Assembly (NCBI GenBank): GCA_947630345.1
Contig: CANRHF010000031.1
Span: 1 to 14,694, forward strand
Length of the DNA: 14,694 bases
Source of the DNA: an uncultured Oscillospiraceae bacterium
GTDB taxonomy: Bacteria > Bacillota > Clostridia > Oscillospirales > Oscillospiraceae
Direction: 5' to 3'
Shown here: in pieces, positions 1 to 6,755 of the stretch
Layout of the letters: every line of letters starts with the position of its first letter
Position numbering within the stretch: position 1 is the first letter of the stretch
Translations under genes and position numbers: made by a program
Notes under the pieces: generated by a model
The model's database searches: none
What the model was told of the DNA's origin: nothing
The model's input: the letters and a program-made list of their open reading frames with translations, nothing else

Positions 1-950
1 TTGCCGGCGGCGGACTCCCCGGAGAGCATGATGGCGGAGCTGCCGTCGTAAACGGCGTTGGCCACGTCGGAGATCTCGGCCCGGGTGGGGCGGGGATTGT
101 AGATCATGGATTCCAGCATTTCGGTGGCGGTGATCACCCGCTTGCCCAGCATCCGGCACTTATTGATCAGCAGCTTCTGGATGGCGGGGACCTCCACGAA
201 GGGGATCTCCACGCCCAGATCGCCCCGGGCGATCATGATGCCGTCGCTGAGCTGGCAGATATCCTCCACATTGTCCACACCGGAGCGGTTCTCGATCTTG
301 GAAATAATGTCGATGTCCCCGCCGCCGTTGGCCACCAGGAAGTCCTTCAGCTCCTGCACGTCCTGCCGAGTGGAGACAAAGGAGGCGGCCACGAAGTCCA
401 CGTCGTTTTGGATGCCGAAGAGAATATCCGACTTGTCCTGCTCGGAAAGGTAGGGGCCGGTCATCACCTTGTTGGGGAAGCACATGCTCTTCCGGTTGCT
501 CAGAGTGCCGCCCACGATGACCCGGCAGACGGCGTCATTGCCCGTCAGCTCCGTGACCTCGCAGATCACCAGGCCGTTGTTGACCAGAATCCGGTCCCCC
601 AGGGACAGGTTCTTGATCAGGTCCTTGTAGTTCACGCTGACCCGGTTCTGGTCCCCCTCCACCTCGTCGGTGGTGAAGGTGAAGGTCTGCCCGTCCTCCA
701 GATTGACGGAACCCTCGGCAAAGGTGCCGATCCGGTACTCGGGGCCCTTGGTGTCCAGCATGATGGCAATGGGCAGGTTCAGCTTTTCCCGCACCTTCTT
801 GATCAGGTCGATCTTCTTCTGATGCTCGGGGTGGGTGCCATGGGAGAAGTTGAGCCGGGCAACATTCATGCCCGCCAGGCACATCTGGGTCAAAACTTCC
901 TCGTTTTCACTTGCGGGGCCGATGGTGCAGATGATTTTTGTCTTTCGCAT
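1..950 (-). CDS. pyk: Pyruvate kinase, N-terminal part (cut by window edge)
   Basis: Glycolytic enzyme transferring phosphate from phosphoenolpyruvate to ADP in the cytoplasm. The frame opens at the ATG at 950-948 and stays open to base 1, giving 316 codons; the family is usually about 470-590 residues, so the end of the A domain and the C-terminal domain lie outside. Seen: start MRKTKIICTIGP; NVARLNFSHG (residues 29-38) with the substrate-binding Arg32; MLDTKGPEYRIG (64-75); a B-domain insert at about 70-170; the active-site stretch IISKIEN (215-221) with catalytic Lys218; the metal-binding signature IARGDLGVEIP (240-250); and TATEMLESM (274-282). The Tyr in DTKGPEYR, where Ile is common, is a mild oddity. 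A GGGGG ribosome site lies about 8 nt upstream. It follows asnB on the same strand but has its own promoter. Confidence 0.97.
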   Translation of the reverse strand, partial: MRKTKIICTIGPASENEEVLTQMCLAGMNVARLNFSHGTHPEHQKKIDLIKKVREKLNLPIAIMLDTKGPEYRIGTFAEGSVNLEDGQTFTFTTDEVEGDQNRVSVNYKDLIKNLSLGDRILVNNGLVICEVTELTGNDAVCRVIVGGTLSNRKSMCFPNKVMTGPYLSEQDKSDILFGIQNDVDFVAASFVSTRQDVQELKDFLVANGGGDIDIISKIENRSGVDNVEDICQLSDGIMIARGDLGVEIPFVEVPAIQKLLINKCRMLGKRVITATEMLESMIYNPRPTRAEISDVANAVYDGSSAIMLSGESAAG

Positions 951-1004
951 GGGTAGTCCCCCTTTTCTATTTTTACCGGCGGTCCGGGCCGCGGAATTAT
1001 AATA

Positions 1005-1033
1005 ATTTTATCACAACCCTTGGGATTTGTCCA
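1005..1033 (-). promoter_or_regulatory. Promoter of pyruvate kinase
   Basis: Reading leftward, TGGACA (1033-1028), a 17-nt spacer, then TAAAAT (1010-1005) preceded by an extended -10 TG (1013-1012). The start would fall near 998, giving a leader of about 48 nt. A second AT-rich TATAAT (1001-996) lies just downstream but has no -35 at a normal distance. Motif reading only. Confidence 0.6.
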
Positions 1034-1056
1034 TATTTTTCCGGAGAAATACCCGG

Positions 1057-2877
1057 CTAAATCAGCACAATTTTATACGTCTCCAGCCAGAAGTTGATTT
1101 GCAGCATATAGGCGATGGTCTGGGGCACCTTCATCAGCTGGCCGTACCAGGGCCAGGCGTACTCGGCGGTGAGCAGCTCCTCCAGGGCCTCCCTCCGCAC
1201 CAGCTGGAAAATGGGGGCATTGTCATCCGCCAGGACCTTCCGCAGTCCCGCGCTGACCAGCTCTAAGTATCGGGGATCGTAGGTCTTGGGATAGGGGCTC
1301 TTCTTGCGCCACAGCACCTCCTCCGGCAGATACCCCACCATGGCCTGGCGCAGCAGGCCCTTCTCGTGGTTCTGGTAGTCCTTAAATTCCCAGGGCACCC
1401 CGTAGAGGTACTCGGCGATCCGGTAGTCGCAGAAGGGCACCCGGACCTCCAACCCATGGTACATACTCATCCGGTCCTTCCGGTCCAGGAGGGTCTGCAT
1501 GAACCAGCGGTAGTTGAGATTGACCATCTGCTTCATCCGGGTCTCCTGGGGCGAGGTCCCCGGGAGAATGTCGCTTTCCCGAATGGTTTGCAGGTAGCGG
1601 GCACGGACATAGTCCTCCCCGTCAATTTGGGCGGCGAGCTGGGGGTGGAGAAAATGGACCCGCCGCTTGGTATTCTGGGCCCAGGGGAAGCCGTCGGCGT
1701 CCCGCACCTCCGGGTCCCGATACCAGGGATAGCCGCAGAATATTTCGTCTGCGCACTCCCCGGAGAGGGCCACCTTCACTTCCTTTCGGATGTCCCCGCA
1801 GAACACCAGCAGGGAAAAGTCCACGTCCGCCATTCCCGGCAGGTCCCTGGCCCGGGTAGCGTCCTCCAGGGCCCCCACCAGATCCTCCGGGGACTCCACG
1901 GTGTAGTGACTCTCCCGGCCCAGGGCCCGCTCCATGAGATGAATGTAGTGCCCGTCGGAATTGGGCTGGAATTTTCCGGGGGTGAAATACCGGTCGTTGT
2001 CCACATAGTCCACAGAGAAGGTGGGCAGCCGCTCCCCTGTCCGGGCCTTCTCCCGGGCGCAGATAGCGCTGATCAGGCTGGAATCCAGCCCGCCGGAGAG
2101 GAAAGTTCCGATGGGCACGTCGGAGACCATCTGCCGCTTCACCGCGTCCAGTACCAGGCTCCGGACATGCTCGGCGGTCTCCAGGAAGGACTCGGTGTGT
2201 TCCCGGTCCCGGAGGCGGAAATAATGGTGGGTTGTCAGCTTTTGGTTTACATAAAATGCGTAATCCCCCGGCTCCAGCTCCTCCATTCCCCGGAAAACGC
2301 CGCACCCCGGCGTCCTGCCGGGGCCCAGAAGCAGCACCTCCGCCGCTCCCTGGGCGTCCAGCTCCGGTCGGACGGTGGGATAGGCCAGGATGGTCTTGAT
2401 CTCCGAGGCGAACAGCAGCCCGCCCTGGTGGCGTTTCAAAAACAGGGGCTTTACCCCCATCCGGTCCCGGGCCAGGAACAGCCTTTGCTGCTCCTCCTCC
2501 CACACCCCGAAGGCAAAAATGCCGTTGAACCGCTCCAAACACGTCTCCCCCCACTGGAGGTAGGCCCGGAGGACCACCTCGGTGTCGGAGTGGGTGAAAA
2601 AGGGATGGCCCAGCCGTTCCAGGTCCCGGCGCAGCTCATAGGTGTTGTACAGCTCCCCGTTGTAGACAATGACGGCGTGACGGCCCTCCCAAAAAACCTC
2701 CATGGGCTGCCTGCCGCCCGCGGGATCGATAATGGCCAGGCGGGTGTGGAGCAGGGTGCAGGGGCCCTGGGAATAGAGCCCCTGGCCGTCCGGGCCCCGC
2801 CGCGCCATGGTTTTAAGCATTTTTTGGCCGGTCTCCTCCGACACTTCCAGGCCCACGGCTCCGGCAATCGCGCACAT
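1057..2877 (-). CDS. asnB: Asparagine synthetase, glutamine-hydrolysing (AsnB family)
   Basis: Makes asparagine from aspartate, ATP and glutamine in the cytoplasm. The frame is open from an ATG at 2895, but I place the start at the ATG at 2877 because the class II glutaminase domain needs Cys2 as its N-terminal nucleophile after Met removal, and the protein then begins MCAIAGAVG. An AAAGGA ribosome site about 8 nt upstream supports this. It has 606 residues, near the usual 610-640. Glutaminase motifs: RRGPD (26-30), YNGELYN (72-78), SDTE (97-100). The synthetase half has the pyrophosphate loop SGGLDSS (261-267) and GECADEIF further on. The stop lies about 107 nt before pyk with no convincing terminator, so read-through is possible. 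The nearest relatives could be AsnO/AsnH-type paralogues; sequence alone does not decide this. Confidence 0.96.
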   Translation of the reverse strand: MCAIAGAVGLEVSEETGQKMLKTMARRGPDGQGLYSQGPCTLLHTRLAIIDPAGGRQPMEVFWEGRHAVIVYNGELYNTYELRRDLERLGHPFFTHSDTEVVLRAYLQWGETCLERFNGIFAFGVWEEEQQRLFLARDRMGVKPLFLKRHQGGLLFASEIKTILAYPTVRPELDAQGAAEVLLLGPGRTPGCGVFRGMEELEPGDYAFYVNQKLTTHHYFRLRDREHTESFLETAEHVRSLVLDAVKRQMVSDVPIGTFLSGGLDSSLISAICAREKARTGERLPTFSVDYVDNDRYFTPGKFQPNSDGHYIHLMERALGRESHYTVESPEDLVGALEDATRARDLPGMADVDFSLLVFCGDIRKEVKVALSGECADEIFCGYPWYRDPEVRDADGFPWAQNTKRRVHFLHPQLAAQIDGEDYVRARYLQTIRESDILPGTSPQETRMKQMVNLNYRWFMQTLLDRKDRMSMYHGLEVRVPFCDYRIAEYLYGVPWEFKDYQNHEKGLLRQAMVGYLPEEVLWRKKSPYPKTYDPRYLELVSAGLRKVLADDNAPIFQLVRREALEELLTAEYAWPWYGQLMKVPQTIAYMLQINFWLETYKIVLI

Positions 2878-2908
2878 AAAATCATCCTTTCCCATTTGAT
2901 CACCCTGT

Positions 2909-2938
2909 ATTTTATTCGGTGGGAGAAAAAGGTGTGCA
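2909..2938 (-). promoter_or_regulatory. Possible asnB promoter
   Basis: Reading leftward, TGCACA (2938-2933), 18 nt, TAAAAT (2914-2909), about 30 nt ahead of the asnB start. The -35 is a weak match and overlaps the GCATG of the facing candidate sigma-G element, so the 96-bp gap would hold two opposed promoters. I see no T-box or other long leader: there is no room for one. Confidence 0.3.
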
Positions 2939-2964
2939 TGAAAGCGCCCGGGCCGGTCATACTA
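2935..2964 (+). promoter_or_regulatory. Sigma-G/F-like forespore promoter motif
   Basis: TGCATG (2935-2940), 17 nt, CATACTA (2958-2964). This fits the Bacillus/Clostridium sigma-G pattern (GHATR near -35, CATWHTA at -10). The problem is position: transcription would start at about 2971, three bases before the chosen ATG, so the message would be nearly leaderless and the AGGA at 2964-2967 would not be transcribed. Either the gene is leaderless under this promoter or the match is chance. Confidence 0.3.
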
Positions 2965-2973
2965 GGATCGGTG

Positions 2974-3408
2974 ATGAAAATGAAAGACAACAAGGAATTA
3001 CTATCCTCCATCCACTCCACCACCCAGATGGGTCAGGTGGGCATCCGAAGCGTCCTCAACGCCTCCCTGCGGCCCGGCCTCCGGAAGGCGCTGGAGAGCC
3101 AGCTCCGGGAGTACGACACCATCGAGCGGGAGGCCCAGGCCATTGCCACCGCCCGGGGCTGGGAGCTGCGGGATGTGGAACCGGCGGTGAAGGGCATGGC
3201 CAATATGATGGTCCGGGCCCGGATCGCCAGCGGAAACACCGATTCCAAGGTGGCGGCCATGATGATCCAGGGCAACACCCGGGGCATGATCGTGGGGCTG
3301 AAGGATCTGCACCAGTTCAACGGAGCCGATCCCCAGGTCAGTGTGCTGTCCCAGCGGCTCCTGGACTGCGAGAACGCCAACATCCGGCAGATGCAGTCCT
3401 TTCTCTAA
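2974..3408 (+). CDS. Conserved-looking helical protein, ferritin-like/DUF2383 type
   Basis: A 144-residue protein of unknown function. It is strongly helical, with no signal peptide, membrane span or cysteine-rich motif. Long amphipathic helices are predicted, rich in Gln, Arg, Met and Glu (YDTIEREAQAIATARGWEL near residues 48-66; MIVGLKDLHQFNG near 108-120), which suggests a four-helix bundle like the ferritin-like DUF2383 and spore-coat-associated families. That assignment is from general resemblance only. The ATG at 2974 has AGGA 6 nt upstream; GTG at 2971 and ATG at 2980 are in frame and possible. It diverges from asnB and is monocistronic, closed by a strong terminator directly at its stop codon. 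A spore role is suggested only by a CATACTA element upstream. Confidence 0.75.
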   Translation: MKMKDNKELLSSIHSTTQMGQVGIRSVLNASLRPGLRKALESQLREYDTIEREAQAIATARGWELRDVEPAVKGMANMMVRARIASGNTDSKVAAMMIQGNTRGMIVGLKDLHQFNGADPQVSVLSQRLLDCENANIRQMQSFL

Positions 3409-3448
3409 GCGGTAAGGCAGGGTATCTCCCCTGCCTTACCGCTTTTTT
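3408..3448 (+). terminator. Rho-independent terminator
   Basis: A perfect 15-bp stem (3408-3422 with 3429-3443), a 6-nt loop and a T6 run (3443-3448). The stem begins at the last base of the stop codon of the gene before it. Confidence 0.95.
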
Positions 3449-3449
3449 G

Positions 3450-3478
3450 CACACGCCCGGCCCTTCCGGCATAACATA
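3450..3478 (+). promoter_or_regulatory. Sigma-K-like promoter of the peptidoglycan-binding operon
   Basis: CACA (3450-3453), whose AC is followed by a 17-nt gap and then CATAACATA (3470-3478). This fits the mother-cell sigma-K pattern mACm-N16/17-CATANNNTA. The start would be about 3484, just ahead of the ribosome site. A sigma-A reading (TTGCAC, 17 nt, CATAAC) is weaker. The motif is short, so chance is possible, but no better promoter is visible between the terminator and the TTG start. Confidence 0.45.
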
Positions 3479-3509
3479 GGGATGTGAATTTGAAAGGAGG
3501 GACTCCTCT

Positions 3510-3890
3510 TTGGCAATTGGGAGAATTCAAGTCCACGCATTCACAAGCAGAGCCCAGATCCCCCTGCGGGATGTGGCGGTGGCCATCGTAGGGACGGATG
3601 GGTCGGTGATCTCGCTGGGGCTGACCAACCGCAGCGGTCTGCTGGACGCGCCGGTGGAGGTGGCGGTGCCGGAAGCATCGGCCAGCCAGTCGCCGGACAC
3701 CGGGATCGTGCCCTATACCCGGGTCAACATCTACGCCCGGCTGGAAAACTTCGAGCAGATCGAGGCCAACGACGTCCAGGTCTTCCCCGAGATCACGACC
3801 CTGCAGGAATTGGAGATGGTGCCCCTGTCCGAGCTGCCGGATCTGTGGAACCAGAGTGAGATCTACAACACCCCGTCGCAAAATCTGTAA
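3510..3890 (+). CDS. Small beta-sandwich protein, first gene of spore-envelope-like operon
   Basis: 126 residues, function unknown. The start is TTG at 3510, chosen because GGAGG (3496-3500) lies 9 nt upstream and no ATG or GTG fits. Residues 3-45 (GRIQVHAFTS, then IPLRDVAVAI, then LTNRSG) look like a carboxypeptidase-regulatory/transthyretin-type beta-sandwich, a fold used in surface and coat proteins. The C-terminal half is acidic. There is no signal peptide. The stop codon TAA at 3888-3890 is embedded in the ribosome site of the next gene, so translation is probably coupled. The partners carry SpoIID-like and peptidoglycan-binding domains, which suggests a structural accessory part of the same envelope layer. 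The bases AGGAG-GGA-CTCCT (3495-3507) can fold over the ribosome site. Confidence 0.8.
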   Translation: MAIGRIQVHAFTSRAQIPLRDVAVAIVGTDGSVISLGLTNRSGLLDAPVEVAVPEASASQSPDTGIVPYTRVNIYARLENFEQIEANDVQVFPEITTLQELEMVPLSELPDLWNQSEIYNTPSQNL

Positions 3891-3901
3891 GGAGGTGGCC
3901 T

Positions 3902-5227
3902 ATGCCCCCTGTTGTCCCCTACATACCCCAGAATATCACCGTTCACCTGGGCGCGCCCACGGCCAGCGCCGCCAATGTGACGGTGCCCTTCGTAGACTAT
4001 GTAAAAAATGTGGCCTCCAGCGAAATCTACCCCACCTGGGGTGAAAGCGCCCTCCGAGCCAACATCCTGGCCATCGTCTCCTACGCCCTGAACCGGGTCT
4101 ACACCGAGTTCTATCGCAGCCGGGGCTATGACTTTGAGATCACCAACTCCACCGCCTATGACCAGGCCTACGTTTACGGCAGGAGCTACTTTGAGAACAT
4201 CTCCCGGCTGGTGGATGAGCTGTTCAACGACTACCTGCGCCGGCCCGGATTCTTGGAGCCCCTCGCCGCCAAATTCTGCAACGGAACCACCGTCACCTGC
4301 GAGGGAATGAGCCAGTGGGGAAGCCAAAATCTGGCCCAACAGGGCTACAATTCCGTTCAGATCCTCCGCAGCTACTACGGAAACGTGGAGATCGTCTCCA
4401 ACGCCCCCATTCGAGGCGTCGTCTCCTCCTACCCCGGCACGCCTCTGCGGGTCGGCTCCTCCGGGCCAAACGTGGTGGTGATGCAGGTAGCGCTGAACCG
4501 CATCTCCCAAAACTACCCCGCCATTCCCAAGCTGGCCAGCGTGGACGGCATCTTCGGCAGCCGCACCCAGGCGTCGGTGCAGGCCTTCCAGCGGATCTTC
4601 GGGCTGGCGCCGGACGGGATCATCGGGCCCGCCACCTGGTACGCCATCATCCGGCTCTACACCGGCGTGACCATGCTCTCCGAGCTGCGGAGCCAGGGAC
4701 AGCAGTTCTATTCCATCAACTGGTCGCCCCCCGGCGCCTTGCAGCAGGGCAGCACCGGGGAAAAGGTGCGGCAGCTTCAATATATGCTTTCCGTTCTGTC
4801 CAGCTACATTCCCAATATTCCGCCCCTGGCGGTGGACGGCATCTTCGGCTCCGGCACCCGGGCGTCGGTGCTGGCGGCCCAGCGGCGGTTCGGTCTGCCG
4901 GAGACGGGGGTGGTGGACAATGTCACCTGGGACGAGATTTACGACCAGTACTCCGGCATTGAAAACACCAGCCTCCGCAGCCGGGAGACCTTCCCCGAGT
5001 CCCTATCCGCCACTTCCGCAGCGCCGGTCATGGCATCCAGCGGAACGGCTCAGGTGGTCCAGGCGGGGAATTTCACCACGAACAGTCGGGCGCAGGCCCG
5101 GAGAACGCCCACCGGGCATAACGGCGGACAGGTGCGGTACAACCGGACCTCTACCTTTACCCAGTTCCCAGGGCGAGATCTTTGCATCGGCGTTCAGGAT
5201 GTGGTGCGTTTGGAGGTGGTACGATGA
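3902..5227 (+). CDS. SpoIID-like domain protein with two peptidoglycan-binding domains
   Basis: 441 residues. The N-terminal part (about 30-165) resembles the SpoIID/LytB family: ASSEIYPTWGESALRAN, AIVSYALNR, TNSTAYDQAYVYG, then CNGTTVTCEGMSQWG. SpoIID is a lytic transglycosylase of engulfment. Two PG_binding_1 repeats follow: about 181-255 (LRVGSSGPNVVVMQ, VDGIFGSRTQASVQAFQ) and about 277-350 (LQQGSTGEKVRQLQ, VDGIFGSGTRASV). The last 90 residues are low-complexity, rich in Ser, Thr and Arg. No signal peptide or membrane span is visible, so a wall-binding protein is apparently made without Sec export, which fits mother-cell assembly on the spore. The two cysteines at 126 and 133 could pair. 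AAGGAGGTG lies 8-10 nt upstream. The end overlaps the next gene by ATGA. Catalytic activity of the SpoIID-like part is not shown. Confidence 0.88.
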   Translation: MPPVVPYIPQNITVHLGAPTASAANVTVPFVDYVKNVASSEIYPTWGESALRANILAIVSYALNRVYTEFYRSRGYDFEITNSTAYDQAYVYGRSYFENISRLVDELFNDYLRRPGFLEPLAAKFCNGTTVTCEGMSQWGSQNLAQQGYNSVQILRSYYGNVEIVSNAPIRGVVSSYPGTPLRVGSSGPNVVVMQVALNRISQNYPAIPKLASVDGIFGSRTQASVQAFQRIFGLAPDGIIGPATWYAIIRLYTGVTMLSELRSQGQQFYSINWSPPGALQQGSTGEKVRQLQYMLSVLSSYIPNIPPLAVDGIFGSGTRASVLAAQRRFGLPETGVVDNVTWDEIYDQYSGIENTSLRSRETFPESLSATSAAPVMASSGTAQVVQAGNFTTNSRAQARRTPTGHNGGQVRYNRTSTFTQFPGRDLCIGVQDVVRLEVVR

Positions 5228-5757
5228 GACCGGAAGATTCCTTTGTGGGCCAGCCGGTGCGGAGCTTGCAGACCATGCTCCGGGTCCTGGCAAAAGACGA
5301 TCCCCATCTGCCCACGGTGGTGCCCGACGGCATCTACGGGCCGGAAACCATGCAGGCCGTCTCCGCCTTCCAGCGCCGGTGCGGTCTGCCCGCCACCGGC
5401 ATCACAGATCAGGCCACCTGGGATCAAATCGTCCATGACTATGACCATGCGGAGATACGGCAGAATCCCGCCGCCCCGGTACAGGTCACCATGGACGCCG
5501 GCAAAGTTTTCAAAGCGGGGGAAAGCAGTCCCTATCTCTATCTGCTCCAGAGTATGCTCAAGGTGCTGTCCCAGGAGTACGCCAACCTGGAGGAGCCTCC
5601 CTACACCGGCTGTCTGGACCCGGGCACCTCCGAAACCCTGGCCGCCTTCCAGCTTTTAGCGGGTCTGCCCCCCACCGGGGAGCTGGACAAAGTCACCTGG
5701 AAATATCTGGCAAACCACTTCACCCAGGCGGCGGACCGAATTTCCAGAAGCTGCTGA
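5224..5757 (+). CDS. Protein with two peptidoglycan-binding domains
   Basis: 177 residues, made almost wholly of two PG_binding_1 repeats: about 7-75 (VRSLQTMLRVL, PDGIYGPETMQAVSAFQRRCGLP, then ITDQATWDQI) and about 97-168 (LYLLQSMLKVL, LDPGTSETLAAFQLLAGLPPTG, KVTWKYL). I chose the ATG at 5224 because it overlaps the upstream stop (ATGA) and has GGAGGTGG just upstream; a longer in-frame start at 5182 has no ribosome site. No catalytic domain and no signal peptide are seen, so it is probably a structural or targeting partner of the SpoIID-like protein before it. Last gene of the operon, followed by a strong terminator. Confidence 0.87.
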   Translation: MRPEDSFVGQPVRSLQTMLRVLAKDDPHLPTVVPDGIYGPETMQAVSAFQRRCGLPATGITDQATWDQIVHDYDHAEIRQNPAAPVQVTMDAGKVFKAGESSPYLYLLQSMLKVLSQEYANLEEPPYTGCLDPGTSETLAAFQLLAGLPPTGELDKVTWKYLANHFTQAADRISRSC

Positions 5758-5775
5758 AAAACGAAATCTCCCGGA

Positions 5776-5815
5776 AAAACCGGCGGGCCGCGGCGTTACG
5801 CGGTCCGCCGGTTTT
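5776..5815 (+). terminator. Rho-independent terminator of the peptidoglycan-binding operon
   Basis: A stem of about 17 bp (5776-5792 with 5799-5815, one G-T pair), loop GCGTTA, closing on TTTT (5812-5815) that pairs with the preceding A run. The A and T arms make it usable in both directions. Confidence 0.85.
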
Positions 5816-5878
5816 GTCATGCCGGGCGGTTTGGTGGAAAACTTTCGGAAAAAGTATGGGCGTTTTGGCAGATTTGAC

Positions 5879-5907
5879 TTGATTTACCGGCTCAATCAGT
5901 ATATAAT
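5879..5907 (+). promoter_or_regulatory. Sigma-A promoter of the pgsA-like gene
   Basis: TTGATT (5879-5884), 17 nt, TATAAT (5902-5907). The start would be about 5914, giving a leader of about 35 nt that contains the GGAGG. Confidence 0.75.
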
Positions 5908-5948
5908 AAAGGACAAGTATGGCTCTGCCCTGCTTTGGAGGAAAAGAC

Positions 5949-6536
5949 ATGCGAATCAAAAACTGGAAAAAAGAGGTATGGACGATCCCCAATCTCCTGA
6001 GCCTGTTCCGTCTGGCGCTGATCCCGGTGTATGTGGTGATCTATCTCAATGCGGAAAAGCCTGCCCATCACTTCCTGTCCGCCGCCATTCTGGCGGTATC
6101 CTGCCTGACGGACATGATCGACGGAAAAATCGCCCGCAAATATAATATGATCTCCACCCTGGGCAAGATCCTGGACCCGGTGGCGGATAAGGCCACCCAG
6201 TTCACCCTGATCATCTGCCTGGCGGTGAAGTACCCGGTGCTGTGGTATCTGATGGGCCTGTTTGTGGTGAAGGAGGGGTTCCAACTCATCGCCGGGAGCA
6301 TCAGCCTGAGCAAGGGCCGGATGCTGGACGGAGCGCTGCTCACGGGCAAGATCTGCACCACCATTTTGTTCATCAGCCTGATCTTCCTGGTGCTGGTGCC
6401 TCAGATGGCGGAGAGAACCGTGACCATCATCGCCATTGTGGACAGCTTGTTTATGCTGGTCGCCTTTGGGGATTATCTCATCGCCTACTTCTGGAAGGGC
6501 GCGGACAAAATTCACGATTTAAAACAGGAAGAGTAA
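5949..6536 (+). CDS. pgsA: CDP-alcohol phosphatidyltransferase (PgsA-like)
   Basis: 195-residue membrane enzyme of the CDP-alcohol phosphatidyltransferase family. It moves a phosphatidyl group from CDP-diacylglycerol to an alcohol, most likely glycerol 3-phosphate in phosphatidylglycerol synthesis. The full family motif is present: D55-x2-D58-G59-x2-A62-R63-x8-G72-x3-D76-x3-D80. Hydrophobic segments lie near 14-33, 41-54, 83-105, 127-150 and 155-180. I chose the ATG at 5949 (MRIKNWKKEV) because TTTGGAGGA lies about 7 nt upstream; an in-frame ATG at 5919 sits too close to the mapped -10. The substrate alcohol is not certain: some cardiolipin synthases share the motif. Monocistronic, with its own promoter and a hairpin after the stop. 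Confidence 0.88.
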   Translation: MRIKNWKKEVWTIPNLLSLFRLALIPVYVVIYLNAEKPAHHFLSAAILAVSCLTDMIDGKIARKYNMISTLGKILDPVADKATQFTLIICLAVKYPVLWYLMGLFVVKEGFQLIAGSISLSKGRMLDGALLTGKICTTILFISLIFLVLVPQMAERTVTIIAIVDSLFMLVAFGDYLIAYFWKGADKIHDLKQEE

Positions 6537-6543
6537 AAGTAAA

Positions 6544-6679
6544 AAAATACGCGGCGGCCAAAATGGCCGCCGCTTTGGTATGTTTGTTGAGCGTTCAGAC
6601 GGGGCCTGTCACAGGTACGCCGTCGGCTTATCCGCAGAATTTCCACGGCATCGGTTTTCCCCGCCCCATCTGTATCTCT
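6544..6679 (-). ncRNA. Candidate structured small RNA
   Basis: An ORF-free unit read leftward: an extended -10 (TGG TATACT, 6694-6686), predicted start near 6679, a foldable body, and a terminator at 6573-6545 with a T7 run, about 135 nt in all. The body closes with a 10-bp stem, CAGATGGGGC (6672-6663) against GCCCCGTCTG (6605-6596), containing one U-G pair. An inner 7-bp stem ATGCCGT/ACGGCGT (6652-6646 with 6623-6617) also has one U-G pair. Both become C-A mismatches if read from the other strand, which supports minus-strand RNA. I do not recognise it: no SRP core, no 6S-size bubble, no known riboswitch core. It could also be the tail of the glycosyltransferase transcript. Confidence 0.45.
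6545..6573. terminator. Shared hairpin between convergent transcripts
   Basis: A perfect 10-bp GC-rich stem (6551-6560 with 6564-6573). Rightward it is followed only by TTT GG, a weak U tract for pgsA. Leftward it is followed by GTATTTTTTT, a strong U tract. So it is best as the terminator of a minus-strand transcript, the candidate small RNA described next. Confidence 0.7.
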
Positions 6680-6685
6680 GGAGAT

Positions 6686-6716
6686 AGTATACCACAGATT
6701 TGGGAAAAGTGGTGAA
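6686..6716 (-). promoter_or_regulatory. Possible promoter of the candidate small RNA
   Basis: Extended -10 TGTGG TATACT (hexamer 6691-6686) read leftward; the best -35 is TTCACC (6716-6711) with a long 19-nt spacer. The core TGTGGTATRCTATY matches the -10 region of the glycosyltransferase promoter at 7812-7820. Confidence 0.4.
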
Positions 6717-6755
6717 CTTTTTTTGAATTATCTCTGAAAAATTTGTAGAAAATGA

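Noticed and set aside
1366..2970. Long plus-strand open frame antisense to asnB, continuous with the small gene at 2974
   Set aside because: It mirrors asnB codons in a GC-rich genome; composition is Pro/Gly/Leu/His-rich with no family motif and no ribosome site. Only the part from 2974 is a gene.
3863..4780. 305-codon minus-strand frame antisense to the SpoIID-like gene
   Set aside because: Shadow of a well-supported gene; Gly/Val/Asp-rich, no recognised motif, no ribosome site.
6591..6600. GCGTTCA resembling a LytTR half-site
   Set aside because: No second repeat 21 bp away in either direction and no properly placed promoter; it is part of the candidate RNA's stem region.
6544..6679. SRP RNA, 6S RNA or a known riboswitch
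   Set aside because: The conserved SRP loop sequences, a 6S-size central bubble and the riboswitch cores I know are all absent; the unit also ends at a terminator with no gene after it.
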